From NCBI GenBank assembly GCA_038049695.1, contig CP142461.1:38613501-38677500 (forward strand): a DNA stretch of 64,000 bases, read 5' to 3'. The notes under the pieces are model-generated. The model searched no databases. It was not told where the DNA came from and saw only the letters and a list, made by a program, of their open reading frames with translations. The stretch comes from Cinnamomum chago. Lineage: Eukaryota; Streptophyta; Magnoliopsida; Laurales; Lauraceae. Numbering within the stretch: position 1 is the first letter of the stretch; each line of letters begins with the position of its first letter. Position numbers and translations under genes: made by a program. Below are positions 21,601-29,529 of this stretch, piece after piece.

Positions 21601-24600
21601 AAAAACTCAAAAGCGTTGGCTTCATCCGTGAGGAACAGCATCCTGAATGGTTGGCCAACATCGTCCCCGTGACAAAGAAAAATGGGCAAATCAGGGTCTG
21701 CATTGATTACAGAGACCTGAACAATGCATGCCCAAAAGATGAATTCCCGCTCCCTATACCGGAGGTGATGATCGACAATACCTGTGGGTTCGAGCGAATG
21801 ACATTCATGGATGGCTTCTCTGGCTACAATCAGATAAAGATGCATCCTGAAGATGGAAAACACACAGCATTTCGGACCCCGTTTGGCGTGTATTGCTACA
21901 CTGTCATGCCATTCGGTCTGAAGAATGCCGGCGCTACATATCAGAGGGCTATGATGAAGATATTCCAAGATATGCAGCACAAGACGGTCGAATGTTATGT
22001 CGATGATCTCGCCGTCAAAAGCAAAAGAAAAGAAGACCATCTCAAAGATCTTCGAGAAGTCTTCCTCCGACTTCGCAAGCACAAACTGCGAATGAATCCC
22101 CTCAAATGCTTCTTCGGTGTTTCATCGGGTAAGTTTCTCGGATTCATAGTACGGAAAGCTGGCATAGAGCTTGACCCCACCAAAGTCAAGGCTATCCTAG
22201 AAATGCCATCTCCAAGAACCCTAAGACAATTAAAAGGGCTCCAAGGAAGATTGGCATACATTCGGCGGTTCATCTCCAACCTATCAGGAAAGTGCCGTCC
22301 ATTCTCTCGGTTAATGAAGAAAGGTGTCGATTTTGTCTGGGATGCTGAATATGAAGCCGCGTTCCAGGACATCAAGTCATACCTGACAAAACCTCCAGTG
22401 TTGGCTGCCCCCACAACTGGAAAACCATTCCTCTTGTACACAAGAGCCCTTGACTGTTCTTTAGGCGCTCTACTCGCACAAAAGAATGACCAGGGAAAAG
22501 AAGCTGCTCTATATTACCTTAGCCGCATGTTGGTAGGCGCAGAGCATCGCTACTCTCCAGTCGAAAAAGAATGCTTGGCAGTGATGTTCGTCGTACAAAA
22601 ACTGCGTCACTATCTGCTATCCAACACAGTGTACCTGATTTCGAGGATCAACCTCCTAAAGGTCCTTGTCACAAAAGCAGGTTCTCTCAATGCCCGACTG
22701 GCAAAATGGTCCATCCTCCTGTCACAATTTGACATTAGGTATGTACCACAAAAAGCAATCAAAGGCCAAGCTCTAGCAGACTTCCTCGCGGAGCATCCAT
22801 TGCCTAAAGATTCTCCACTCAGGGATGACCTCCCAGACGAATCAGTCTACAGTGTGGAGACTTCCTTATCAAACGCTTCCTGGCACATGTACTTCGATGG
22901 CGCAACCAGGACAAATGAAAAGGGAAATCAAATATCGGGAATTGGCATTCTCTTTGTTAATCCCAACAAATACATGATTCCACACGCATTCTCGCTACTG
23001 GAACCATGTTCAAACAATGCAGCTGAGTACCAAGCCCTGATCATAGGATTGGAACTCGCCCTTGAATCCGGCATCACTACGCTGGAAGCTTTTGGAGACT
23101 CTCAACTGATCGTCAACCAGATGAATCAGAAATTTGAAGTCAGGAAGCCCGATCTGTTGCCTTACTACAACAAGGCACAATCGCTTCGACAAAAGTTTGA
23201 CATCTGTCACATCACCCACATCCTCAGAGGTGGAAACATTCGTGCAGATGCCCTGGCTGGACTTGCTGCTTCTATGGCAATCCAAGAAGAGGAAAACATG
23301 CAAATTACAGTGTGTCAAAAAAGGACTCTCCCTCCTCTCAACACACATCAAGCAGTTGCTGAATGCCACCAAGTGGTTGGAAGTCGGATCTCCGTCCTTA
23401 AACCTCTGATCAGCGACTGGAGGGATCCGTTCATTGATTACATAATGTTCGGAATCCTACCTGAAGATCCAAAAGAACGGGTAAGCATCCAAAGACGAGC
23501 CCCAAACTTTCATTTGGATATTCCTTCAAAAATGCTGTATAGAAAATCCTACAATGGAGTACATCTACGCTGCTTGTCACAACAAGAGGCTGAGGAAACA
23601 CTCAAAGAAGTACATGCTGGTCTTTGTGGAGCCCATCAGACTGGGCCTAAGCTCTACGATCAGATAAAAAGGTTAGGTTATTATTGGCCTACCATGGTGG
23701 CTGATGCAATGCAATTTGCTAAGCGCTGCCAACAATGCCAAGTTCATGGAGATTATGTTCACAGGCCTCCGGAATGGCTACATCCTACAGCAATCTCATG
23801 GCCTTTTGAAGCCTGGGGTATGGACATCATAGGTCCTATCTCCCCTCCATCGAGCAAAGGTCATCGCTTCATCTTCGCCGCTACGGATTATTTCTCCAAG
23901 TGGTCAGAAGCATTCGCGCTTAGTGAAATGAAGACGTCATCAGTCCTTCACTTCTTGCGCACCAACATCATTTGTCACTTCGACATACCTAAAAGATTCG
24001 TCCATGATAACGGACCACAGTTCCGCGATCACCGATTCTACAGGTTCTGCGACAAATACAAAATCCAAAGTTGTCCTTCAACTCCGTACAATCCGGCAGC
24101 GAATGGACTAGCAGAGGCCTTCAACAAGACGCTCTGCAAAATCCTCAAGAAAATGGTCTCTAGTCACAAAAGAGAATGGGGCGACAAACTGCCTGAAGCT
24201 TTGTGGGCCTATCGAACCACCGTTCGAGGACCAACCCATAGCACACCATTCTCCTTGGTCTATGGATGCGAAGCTGTTGTCCCTTTGGAGGTTCAAATTC
24301 CTTCCTTAAGGGTATCTCTACAAAATGACATGACGCAAGAAAGCAATGTCAAATTGAGACTCCAAGAGCTGGATAACCTCGATGAGAGACGGCTCGAAGC
24401 TCTACAAAGCATTGAACTCTACCAAGCACGCATGGCAGGATCTTTTGACAAGAAGGTCAGGCAACGCGCCTACAAAAAGGGAGACTTGGTTCTTACAGTA
24501 AAAAGACCAATGGTTTTTGCCAACAAATCCAAAGGCAAATTTGAACCAAAATGGGAGGGACCTTTCGTCAACGACAAAGTCTTCTCCAACGGCGCATACG

Positions 24601-24674
24601 CTCTTCTAAACATGGAGGGTGACAGATGTATGCTGCCCATCAATGGGAAGTTCTTGAAGCGGTACTACCCTTGA
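15687..24674 (+). CDS. gag-pol: Gag-Pol polyprotein of Tat-type Ty3/gypsy element
   Basis: 2,995 residues from the ATG in the context aacaATGG. The frame is open 51 bases further upstream, but that part carries the likely splice site. Domains by rough residue: long basic N-terminal extension 1-450; gag core 521-590; knuckle variant C738-x2-H-x4-H-x4-C751; acidic spacer; aspartic protease at D1389 (IQIDPGSALNLIS); G-patch-like segment 1681-1711; reverse transcriptase about 1945-2200 with YVDD at 2104; RNase H about 2245-2335; second, archaeal-type RNase H about 2398-2535 with DEDD residues visible; integrase with HHCC then D2713, D2774, E2810 (D-35-E spacing). No stop or frameshift interrupts it. 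It is longer than most Ty3/gypsy polyproteins, mainly through its N-terminal and inter-domain spacers. The single frame implies processing by its own protease. Confidence 0.95.
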   Translation: MAASLTITFDENKYQLMLQDKQTKRTYKRSASCRSVISLGNSEDTGSNSTPRTIVFGSLGPFPLPAEETAPAKKQRTAPQRITTVIPRAIIKKPEARSAPAKPQPARNQVCSKTWSPRPSPKQRRSQTSAKPAYLAPLKENRFYPLAYMKEKKPTLRQTEPTQHEPACSYKPKIKSCIVRPPQEPVKAFTPASRPFLSTGAELAKFKASLRQAKDRVQILSLPVFKEDKLGCCAPETTSFIARAQPELTKVQIARRMRRRTAYRQKRLEKQRTQDSALQVSQKWVEKERPDQLVAVHMVGKTRKRQKSATKIHVRRPVTRSVSRTRRHKENSPAPSSQGHQSDHSSSSSSKRMSSSSVTKTVSSFDSRRMNVLVTNAEQPPPHDDVTARIQQLEQGQQRIETLIENLMLNLQRPQNNEAPPSHQGDEENVENSESRALTKKDVDDILAKAKKEDTLKEHGIKPPYPLWMDSVPFPTKFKQPTLQTYTGKRSARQHVIHFKILTGAIADQDALKIRLFASTLKGTAFDWYATLPEDSIQNWAMMETRFLTHFKGEDHPVTMAQLCSLKQGENESTYDFIHKWKAMAYKCSDVLPQASLVDICRNNMRARIRSMIIGNKSKNLGELLEASMEAETVIKDLNSQKSLKKEPTTIATSKPKKKEVLNVQTKSAPQQPKKDENKATGKKPELSDAFRERVEKKYPFDEDVEEIFGALLASSKLTLPDPKRPGDVGKTNYPRYCPYHQMVSHPLNQCFVVREKINEMWKNGVITFDKNYGSASVNMVSCGQKQKSPKEKITTSFKVIKMTQTSQELVPYPTSDGQPIWVHPDLLEDENWEVVKTKPTAQQRRQARRQLRKLKQQEKAPKKQEVAEKAETSSTASLGATEESSPKASKAARKFTLGDFMPPHLKDETTQGASYSCNSVVGFSMDGYESSDTASDIDEWEESLETGEYLSDEEWIPESHLMPVIWYNPLQPQGSWSDDEEDQEAVQENTPVEPNHVEPQGADEEEDLAPVPDLDEYARILQHLAIEQEQGRINQLRHNPAPEVPENLQESTSVTPENEESCWIDDPLTSEDESDSQQFILEASSVKVTCNAITQDDNSSLSQASSPGTVTSELKPLPTDHLEEIPAGEIFFRENPVNWSQMPNLIGDVWTNKIFDKEGKLMDAVQDLLLENAPCNTITEDGNADTEKSSANEKEQPLDLEGDLLNKDPSPEALEVGRGTRSGQDYHKNYNQPSASYVNPSGKQVVNAPSGKNNENAGPKEAFKYDLIQHFKHIPARLHILDLLRMSPQTRDSLISELQMLDADVDKHAPQVLQIEMDYRVEKSKTPSKGEKKKTEGSCIECLSVQKAASATIAFTKEDLLLGETKHNRPLYFTGYIKEVPVRKIQIDPGSALNLISTSALEKLGIPPSKLSHTSVSIFGYDGSAQRPIGKIRFKLQIGDLISEVTVYAIKTPSCYNILLGRPWIHENGVVPSTLHQCIKFVGNDGLIHRVFADKKPFKGKEVYFADAQMYKDEKEEREEETTSFAENLQKDKGKAPQQSPEENKPSIKTEENNQSPFMVSLKSSKPLVITTKAKKTKQRAGGKFAVSFVSILQDTDSDSEPEDDTSSSQVDDQQVQPALTPMETTVDIEDPASASFVVPATSAEEKPIFFHKSEVSSSNSSLEPFQNEGMPQLSLYSPMAQAIMKKMGYDAQNPIGLGDGRGIITPLEPTLTKSQLEGWKPHRHIEKSSHGLGYDPDAPLRQLTQRLQSHLADQASTSHINEDIDLPGYLFEELIVKDPGSSSNWYDFFDDEEELSDDTDTRFSDPEEPLSPKEVPYFDLVSTGDWDHLIANLEKSTNQEDPWTKAEPWSVDTLGTPEGFVGLEASENIVEEPPSNLPTEDSVQKIDLGKPDNSRPVFISKNIKDDELPEYIAFLHEFVDCFAWSYAEMPGLDPKIAIHKLNLQKDIKPVKQGQRRFRPDVMDKIEQEVQKLKSVGFIREEQHPEWLANIVPVTKKNGQIRVCIDYRDLNNACPKDEFPLPIPEVMIDNTCGFERMTFMDGFSGYNQIKMHPEDGKHTAFRTPFGVYCYTVMPFGLKNAGATYQRAMMKIFQDMQHKTVECYVDDLAVKSKRKEDHLKDLREVFLRLRKHKLRMNPLKCFFGVSSGKFLGFIVRKAGIELDPTKVKAILEMPSPRTLRQLKGLQGRLAYIRRFISNLSGKCRPFSRLMKKGVDFVWDAEYEAAFQDIKSYLTKPPVLAAPTTGKPFLLYTRALDCSLGALLAQKNDQGKEAALYYLSRMLVGAEHRYSPVEKECLAVMFVVQKLRHYLLSNTVYLISRINLLKVLVTKAGSLNARLAKWSILLSQFDIRYVPQKAIKGQALADFLAEHPLPKDSPLRDDLPDESVYSVETSLSNASWHMYFDGATRTNEKGNQISGIGILFVNPNKYMIPHAFSLLEPCSNNAAEYQALIIGLELALESGITTLEAFGDSQLIVNQMNQKFEVRKPDLLPYYNKAQSLRQKFDICHITHILRGGNIRADALAGLAASMAIQEEENMQITVCQKRTLPPLNTHQAVAECHQVVGSRISVLKPLISDWRDPFIDYIMFGILPEDPKERVSIQRRAPNFHLDIPSKMLYRKSYNGVHLRCLSQQEAEETLKEVHAGLCGAHQTGPKLYDQIKRLGYYWPTMVADAMQFAKRCQQCQVHGDYVHRPPEWLHPTAISWPFEAWGMDIIGPISPPSSKGHRFIFAATDYFSKWSEAFALSEMKTSSVLHFLRTNIICHFDIPKRFVHDNGPQFRDHRFYRFCDKYKIQSCPSTPYNPAANGLAEAFNKTLCKILKKMVSSHKREWGDKLPEALWAYRTTVRGPTHSTPFSLVYGCEAVVPLEVQIPSLRVSLQNDMTQESNVKLRLQELDNLDERRLEALQSIELYQARMAGSFDKKVRQRAYKKGDLVLTVKRPMVFANKSKGKFEPKWEGPFVNDKVFSNGAYALLNMEGDRCMLPINGKFLKRYYP

Positions 24675-25044
24675 AGGCTTCTTCCATCGGGTCAGAGCGA
24701 CGCCTGCACGGCCAAAGCCTATTCCTAGGTATCTGCTCGTCAAACCCACTCCTTTTGGAATTTTCATCCTCTTGTTGAAATTTCTAAAAAAAAAAACCCC
24801 TCAAAACAATGTTTCTTTCATCGTTTCATTGTTAAAAAAAAAAAGCAAATCCAAAAATCCAAGTTTAGGAGCTTCTTCCCAAACTTGACCAAAATTTTCG
24901 ATCCTTGAAACCAAAATTCATGGTTTGAAACAAAATCAGGACCTAGGGATTTCAGCCCTAGTCCACCTCGACTTTTACCACCAAAATGGTTTTGAGTCAA
25001 AATTTACGACCCTCGTGTCTTTAAGCAAAAAAATGGTTTTTCAA
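24675..25044 (+). other. Gypsy 3' untranslated segment
   Basis: A-rich sequence after the Gag-Pol stop, with no gene. It is homologous, in reverse, to 58990-59170 of the second gypsy element, which also starts with the CTGCACG/CAAAGCCTATTC block after pol. It confirms that the two elements are one family. Confidence 0.6.
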
Positions 25045-25455
25045 AAACCGCAAGGAAGCGACGTTCAGTCGATACTTGCAAAACCCAAAACCGGAAGGAT
25101 GCGAACCCCATTCGATACTTCCAAAACCCCGAAATTTCAAAAATCGTGGAGACGCAACGTTCCAGTTGATATCCACAACCCAAATTTTAAAACAAACAAA
25201 AAAAAAAAACAAAACAAAGGTTCGAGAAAACCTCAAACTTCAAAAATCATGGGAAAGCGACATTCCATCGATACCCACAAAACAAAATTTTTGAAGACAA
25301 AAGCAGGGAAGCGACGCTTAGTCGATACTTGCACCCAAATCCGCGAGGAGGCGACATTCCATCGATACTCGCAACCGAATGAGCAAGGAAGCGACATTCC
25401 ATCGATACTTGCAATACCATTCAGCAGGGAGGCGACTTTTAGTCGATACTTGCAT
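25045..25455. repeat. CGAC...GTCG mini-hairpin array
   Basis: About eight units of the type GCGACnTTnnnTCGATACTTGCA occur near 25055, 25140, 25257, 25311, 25349, 25390 and 25432. Several form CGAC/GTCG arms (CGACGTTCAGTCG, CGACGCTTAGTCG, CGACTTTTAGTCG). One diverged unit has CAAC/GTTG instead (CAACGTTCCAGTTG), a compensatory change. The second gypsy copy carries the same array in reverse at about 58665-58985. Confidence 0.65.
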
Positions 25456-25465
25456 TTTTGAAAAC

Positions 25466-26070
25466 CAAAAACCTGGCTTTCACGCCAAAAAACCCGGCTT
25501 CCATGCCAAAAATCCGGCTTTCACGCCAAAAAAATCAAAAATCCGGCTTTCATGCCAAAAATCAAAATTCGGCTTCCATGCCAACAAAACAAAACTCGGT
25601 TTTCAAAAAAAAAATCTGGCTTTCATGCCAAAAACAAAAAATCTGGCTTTCATGCCAAAAACAAAAAATCTGGCCTCCATGCCAAAAAAAAAAAAAAAGA
25701 AATTTCGGCTTTCATGCCAAAAACAAAATCTGGTTCTTACACCAAAAACAAAACCGGCTCTCATGCCACAAACCAAATCTTGGCTTTCATGCCATCTCAA
25801 AATTTTGGCTCTCATGCCATAAACCCAAATTTGGCTTTCATGCCACCTCAAAATTCGGCTTTCATGCTATAAAAAAAAACCTGGCTTTTACGCCAACCAA
25901 AACAGAAACCCGGCTTTCATGCCAACAAAACAAACTGGTTTTCAAAACAAACCGGCTATAGATGCCATCCAAATCCGGCTATAGATGCCACCCGAAACTT
26001 GGCTTTCATGCCGTGAACAAAATCTGGCTCCCATGCCAAAACATGTCTCAAAAACTGGCTCCCATGCCAA
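25466..26070. repeat. GGC-n6-GCC repeat array
   Basis: About 22 short units of the type TGGCTTTCATGCCA are separated by A-rich spacers. The GGC/GCC arms persist while the centre varies (TTTCAT, TTCCAT, TTTCAC, TCTCAT, TCCCAT, TATAGAT). One unit at 25732-25743 has GGT/ACC, a compensatory change. Long plus-strand frames here (CQKQ-type repeats) come from the tandem units and are not supported as proteins. Confidence 0.7.
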
Positions 26071-26400
26071 AACAATCATTTGTCAAAAGATTTCTCACAA
26101 AATGACAAACTTTTGATCACATCCCATTTAGCAATCACTTTAATCACAATATTTGAGTGAGCGTAGGGAAAACAAAAAAAAAACAAAAAAAAAGAAAGTA
26201 CCAAAAAAATACATGTGGTACCAAAAAAAAAGAAGAAAAGAAAAGTGTTCACAAGCACTACAAAAATGTATACCAAAAAAAAAATACATGTGGTATATAA
26301 AAAGAAAGAGTTTCTGTTAAAAAAAAAAAAAAAAAAAAGGGGGCCTCAGACAAAAATGCTCTCCAGCCAAGCTTTCAGCTCCTCAAGCAAACTCTTGGCT

Positions 26401-28449
26401 TCATCCGTTAGAGTCTCCAAGACACGCTTCTTCAAGAATCTGCCATGAGTAGCTGGAGAAGGCTCTATCCCAACTGCTACACCGGACTTTCAAGCCCTCC
26501 TTCTCCCTCAAAAAATTGTAGAAGGCGACGAGCTGAAAGTACAAAAGCCTGAACTCCTCAGACTGCTCCTCAAGGACGCTGTCGATTGGCATAAATTCCT
26601 CATAGAGTTTGCCGAGGATGGGTAACCCGGTAATGGCACTCAGCTCCTTCAAAGAAAAACCAATCTCATCATTCGTAACAATGAAGGTGTTGGTTTGTGG
26701 AAGGAAGGACTCCAGCATGGCCATAAAAGCCTCATCGGAGAAAAATACGGTTTGCCTAAAAGCGCGAACCGCATCAAAAATCTCGGCCTCCTTCAGAATG
26801 GCACCGCCGATCTGCAGGATGTGATCAGTCCACGACTCCCAGCCCGAGTCAACACTGAAACGGCCACGAAGTCGAAAAGGCTTCACCCAATTGCTGCCAT
26901 CGCCCCTGAAAATGCCAAGGCCCACCGGTCTCAAATCAACCGATGGATGATCAGATCCTTGGTAGCCGCTGGCCGGCATCAACATGTCCAGACGGACAGG
27001 CGACTTCTCTGCATAACCAGAAGGACCGCCAACAAAAACCCCGGTCTTGACCACATTGGTCCTCTTCACCCAGCTTGGAGGATCTTCTCTCTTAGAGCAA
27101 GTGGGAGAAAGACTCATGATCGAAATAGTACGATCAAAAGGCGACCGGGTAGAAATGGTTCTCTCCTCACCATCGGCTGTGTAAGAGAACTGAAAGCATC
27201 TCCTTTGATATGACGAGTCATCAGGAGCTGCATCACCAAAGAAAAAGGTAGGCTTGGGCACAACGCTCTGATCGTCCATGACCCAAGGACGATTGTTTGC
27301 CATAATCTTGTAAAAATCCTCATCCTTGAGAGCGATCAGTCGCTGTCTCATCTCATCTCGGTTGAGCGAGTCACACTCTTCCAAGTTTCTCTCCACATAC
27401 TGGACCTTCTCCCAGGCCTGCTGTATAGCCGCATTGGAAGATCTGGCAGATCGACGAGGTGCATCGGTAACGGGCTTCTTACCCTTGTTCGTTCTGGATG
27501 ATCTACCTGCAAAGATTGAAAAGAAAAAAAAATCAATCAACAGAATGACAGAATTTTGCTAAAAAAAAAAATCCTAGCGAAATTTTGGCATGACTCCGGG
27601 GCAATTCCGAAGAAAAGGGAATCACCCCGAAAAGAAAGGAAGCCTGAAGATGAGCTCAACATCGCTGCGAGCTCATGATCAATGAAGGATTCTCAAAGAA
27701 GACTCGAACTCAAACATTGCTGCGAGATCAAGACAGTCTTCTCAAATTTCCGCAAGAATCGGAAAAGAGCTCAACATTGCTGCGAGCTTCAAATCCCAAA
27801 ACTTGCAAAAAGCTCCTCGAAACCCCCGCAAGACTAAAGAAAGAGCTCAACATTGCTGCGAGCTTCAAATCTCAAGACTTGCAAAAGATTTCCAGGTGTG
27901 CATCATCATCATGCTCCCAATTCAATTTACCAAAAATCATGCATAAAAGAAAATCATCATGCACTAGATGCTAGGAAAACCTTGACAAAATTTGACCAAT
28001 TCCAACCCAACTTGGTCAAAATCAAACTTTGTCTAAGTCAAAATTCATGTTGACTTAACATAGAAACTCTAGCCTTCTATCTTGATGCATCAAACAAAAA
28101 AAAAATGCATAAACATCTTGAAATGCATGAAACCTCATTATCATGATGATACAAAAAGGGGAGAAAGGAAAGTTCTTTTTTTTAAAAAAAAAAGAAGAAA
28201 AAAAAAAAAAAAAAAAAGAAAAGAAAAAAATTATGGGCTGGCCCACAGGCCGTGGCCCATGGGCCACATGGCCGTACGGCCCAAAGCTGTACGGACATGT
28301 CCGTACAGCAGCAAAAAAAAAAAGAGAAAAAAAAAGGAAGAAGAAAAAAAAAAAACAAAAAAAAAAAAAAAAAGAGAAGAAAAAAATGATGAAACTTTCT
28401 TTACATGGAATTTCTTGTAAAAAGAAATAAAAAACTTACTTGAAGCCAT
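26401..28449 (-). CDS. Antisense gene with plant mobile domain, two exons, 3' truncated
   Basis: On the strand opposite Gag-Pol. Exon 1 is 28449-28440 (ATG GCT TCA A), followed by a perfect GTAAGT donor. The intron is 28439-27507 (933 nt), with a T-rich tract ending TTTGCAG. Exon 2, 27506-26401, continues in phase. The product is about 370 residues with a basic Arg/Lys-rich start. The segment around DEIGFSLKELSAITGLPILG resembles the first half of the plant mobile domain (PMD, transposase-like). The last dozen codons are out of frame with the family: on the same strand, 26450-26343 encodes, in another frame, a Leu-rich tail matching the second copy's C-terminus. This copy has therefore lost its middle and carries a frameshift. 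Extra antisense frames are known in Tat-type elements; cellular function is unknown. Confidence 0.75.
27655..27870. repeat. Four GAGCTC-AACATTGCTGC-GAGCT repeats in antisense intron
   Basis: Units near 27653, 27707, 27767 and 27844 at roughly 60-bp spacing share CAACATTGCTGCGAG. In three of them AGCTC/GAGCT arms form a hairpin around AACATTGCTGC. All lie inside the proposed antisense intron. No function is known. Confidence 0.6.
27871..28233. other. A-rich intronic sequence with purine runs
   Basis: No gene is seen. Low-complexity A and GA runs increase toward 28180-28230. All apparent Lys-rich or Phe-rich frames from here to 28450 are simple-sequence artefacts. Confidence 0.5.
28234..28310. 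repeat. GC-rich palindrome cluster in gypsy 3' region
   Basis: Within an otherwise A-rich tract lie GGCCCATGGGCC, GGCCGTACGGCC and a 24-bp perfect palindrome at 28286-28309 centred on GGACATGTCC. The cluster sits inside the proposed intron of the antisense gene, about 140 bp beyond its first exon. Confidence 0.8.
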
Positions 28450-28570
28450 GGATGGAGAAGAAAGAAGAACTTGAAGACTCTTGAAGAAGGAGGATTCTTG
28501 ATCTTTAGAGCAACTCTTGAAGACTTTTGCAAAAAGGAAGCAATAGGAGCAAGAGATCCCACCTCAATTG

Positions 28571-28579
28571 CTTTTATAG
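28571..28579 (-). promoter_or_regulatory. TATA box of antisense gene
   Basis: The minus strand reads CTATAAAAG about 120 bases upstream of the ATG at 28449, with no ATG between the predicted start site (near 28545) and that ATG. The strong TATA motif, first-ATG agreement, GTAAGT donor and phase-matched exon 2 together support a real antisense transcription unit. Two AAAATATCT (evening-element-like) sites lie upstream on the same strand at 28758-28750 and 28818-28810. Confidence 0.6.
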
Positions 28580-28649
28580 AAGAGAGCAAACCAAAAGAGG
28601 AAACAAGAGAAAAGTAAGGAGGTAAGTGCTAAAAATTAGCAACCTTCCC

Positions 28650-28860
28650 AAAAGAAAAGGAAACTTGGGATATTCTCTCCCAAAACAAAGATTCTTTGAG
28701 AAATTCTCTCCAAAAAGAAAGGGAATGAGAGATATTCTCTCCCAAAGAAAGATATTTTGAGAGAATCTTTCCCAAAATCAAGAAAACTTGAGAAAATCTC
28801 TCAAAGTAAAGATATTTTTGGATATTCTCCACCCAAAAGAGATATCTTTAGATATTCTTT
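28650..28860. repeat. GATATTCTCTCC repeats upstream of antisense promoter
   Basis: Five or six imperfect repeats of about 35-50 bp are built from GATATTCT/GAGAGAAT and CCCAAA blocks. They are directly upstream of the antisense TATA box, so they may be promoter elements. That role is inference; simple decay of a purine-rich tract is possible. Confidence 0.5.
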
Positions 28861-29139
28861 ACGAAAATGACACCATATGAAATCTAAGCCATCCTTCAAA
28901 GCTTAAGGTCCCATGGGTTAGCTCATATGAGCCAGGTTTGACCACCTACGCACTAAAAGTGGCTTTTAGTCAAAATTCCTCTTACCAAGAGCATAAAAAA
29001 AAATGGTTCCATGCCTCTCTTTTGAGTTGATTGGACCATACAAAATTCCAAGCCTCATGAGCTTCCAAAATCCAAAACCATCTCACCTCATGAGCCAAAT
29101 TGAGCCAAACCTTGAAATTGACATTTCACCAAAAATCAA
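28861..29139. other. Gypsy 3' internal sequence, no gene seen
   Basis: AT-rich and non-repetitive, upstream of the antisense promoter and downstream of pol. I see no frame, RNA gene or strong repeat here. Confidence 0.5.
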
Positions 29140-29310
29140 ACCGGTCCCCTAACATTCCACATACAGCTTGTTAGGTCACAAGACCAAAATCAAAAACCAA
29201 AACCTGACCCCCCAACATTACACATACAGTTTGTTGGGTCACACGGTCAAAACCAAAATCCGACCCCCTAACTTGCCACATACAGCCTGTTAGGACTCAA
29301 GGTCAAAACA
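29140..29310 (+). repeat. Three tandem repeats before gypsy polypurine tract
   Basis: Three units of about 60-65 bp contain CCCCTAACATTCCACATACA or a close variant, followed by a GCTTGTTAGG-like segment and GGTCAAAAC. They start near 29153, 29211 and 29267. They lie close to the 3' LTR; function is unknown. Confidence 0.65.
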
Positions 29311-29517
29311 AAAATCCAAATCCGCATCCCCGATGTCATCTTCAAAACTTTGCCTCAAGATGGTACATGATTCCTATCATTACCATAAAATCCCCTGGAA
29401 GCTCAAAAGGCTACCCAAAAAAAAAAATGCTCAAAGACTTTTGGTCAAGTCAGAAGCTCTTCTTCAAGATTCTCTTCGAGGCACATCGACTGCAAAAGCT
29501 ATATCGTCGCTGTACCT

Positions 29518-29529
29518 CGAGGGGGCATT
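29518..29529 (+). other. Gypsy polypurine tract
   Basis: CGAGGGGGCATT directly precedes the 3' LTR start TGTTGACACC. A G-rich run at this position is the expected primer for plus-strand synthesis. Confidence 0.75.

Noticed and set aside
25379..25961. Several plus-strand frames with CQKQ- and GFHAK-type repeats
   Set aside because: Three overlapping frames are all open, which reflects the short GGC-n6-GCC repeats rather than selection on a protein.
25460..26070. CRISPR-like array
   Set aside because: Units are very short and degenerate, spacers are A-rich and irregular, and the context is a plant retrotransposon.
28082..28450. Lys-rich and Phe-rich frames on both strands
   Set aside because: Low-complexity A/GA runs inside the proposed antisense intron.
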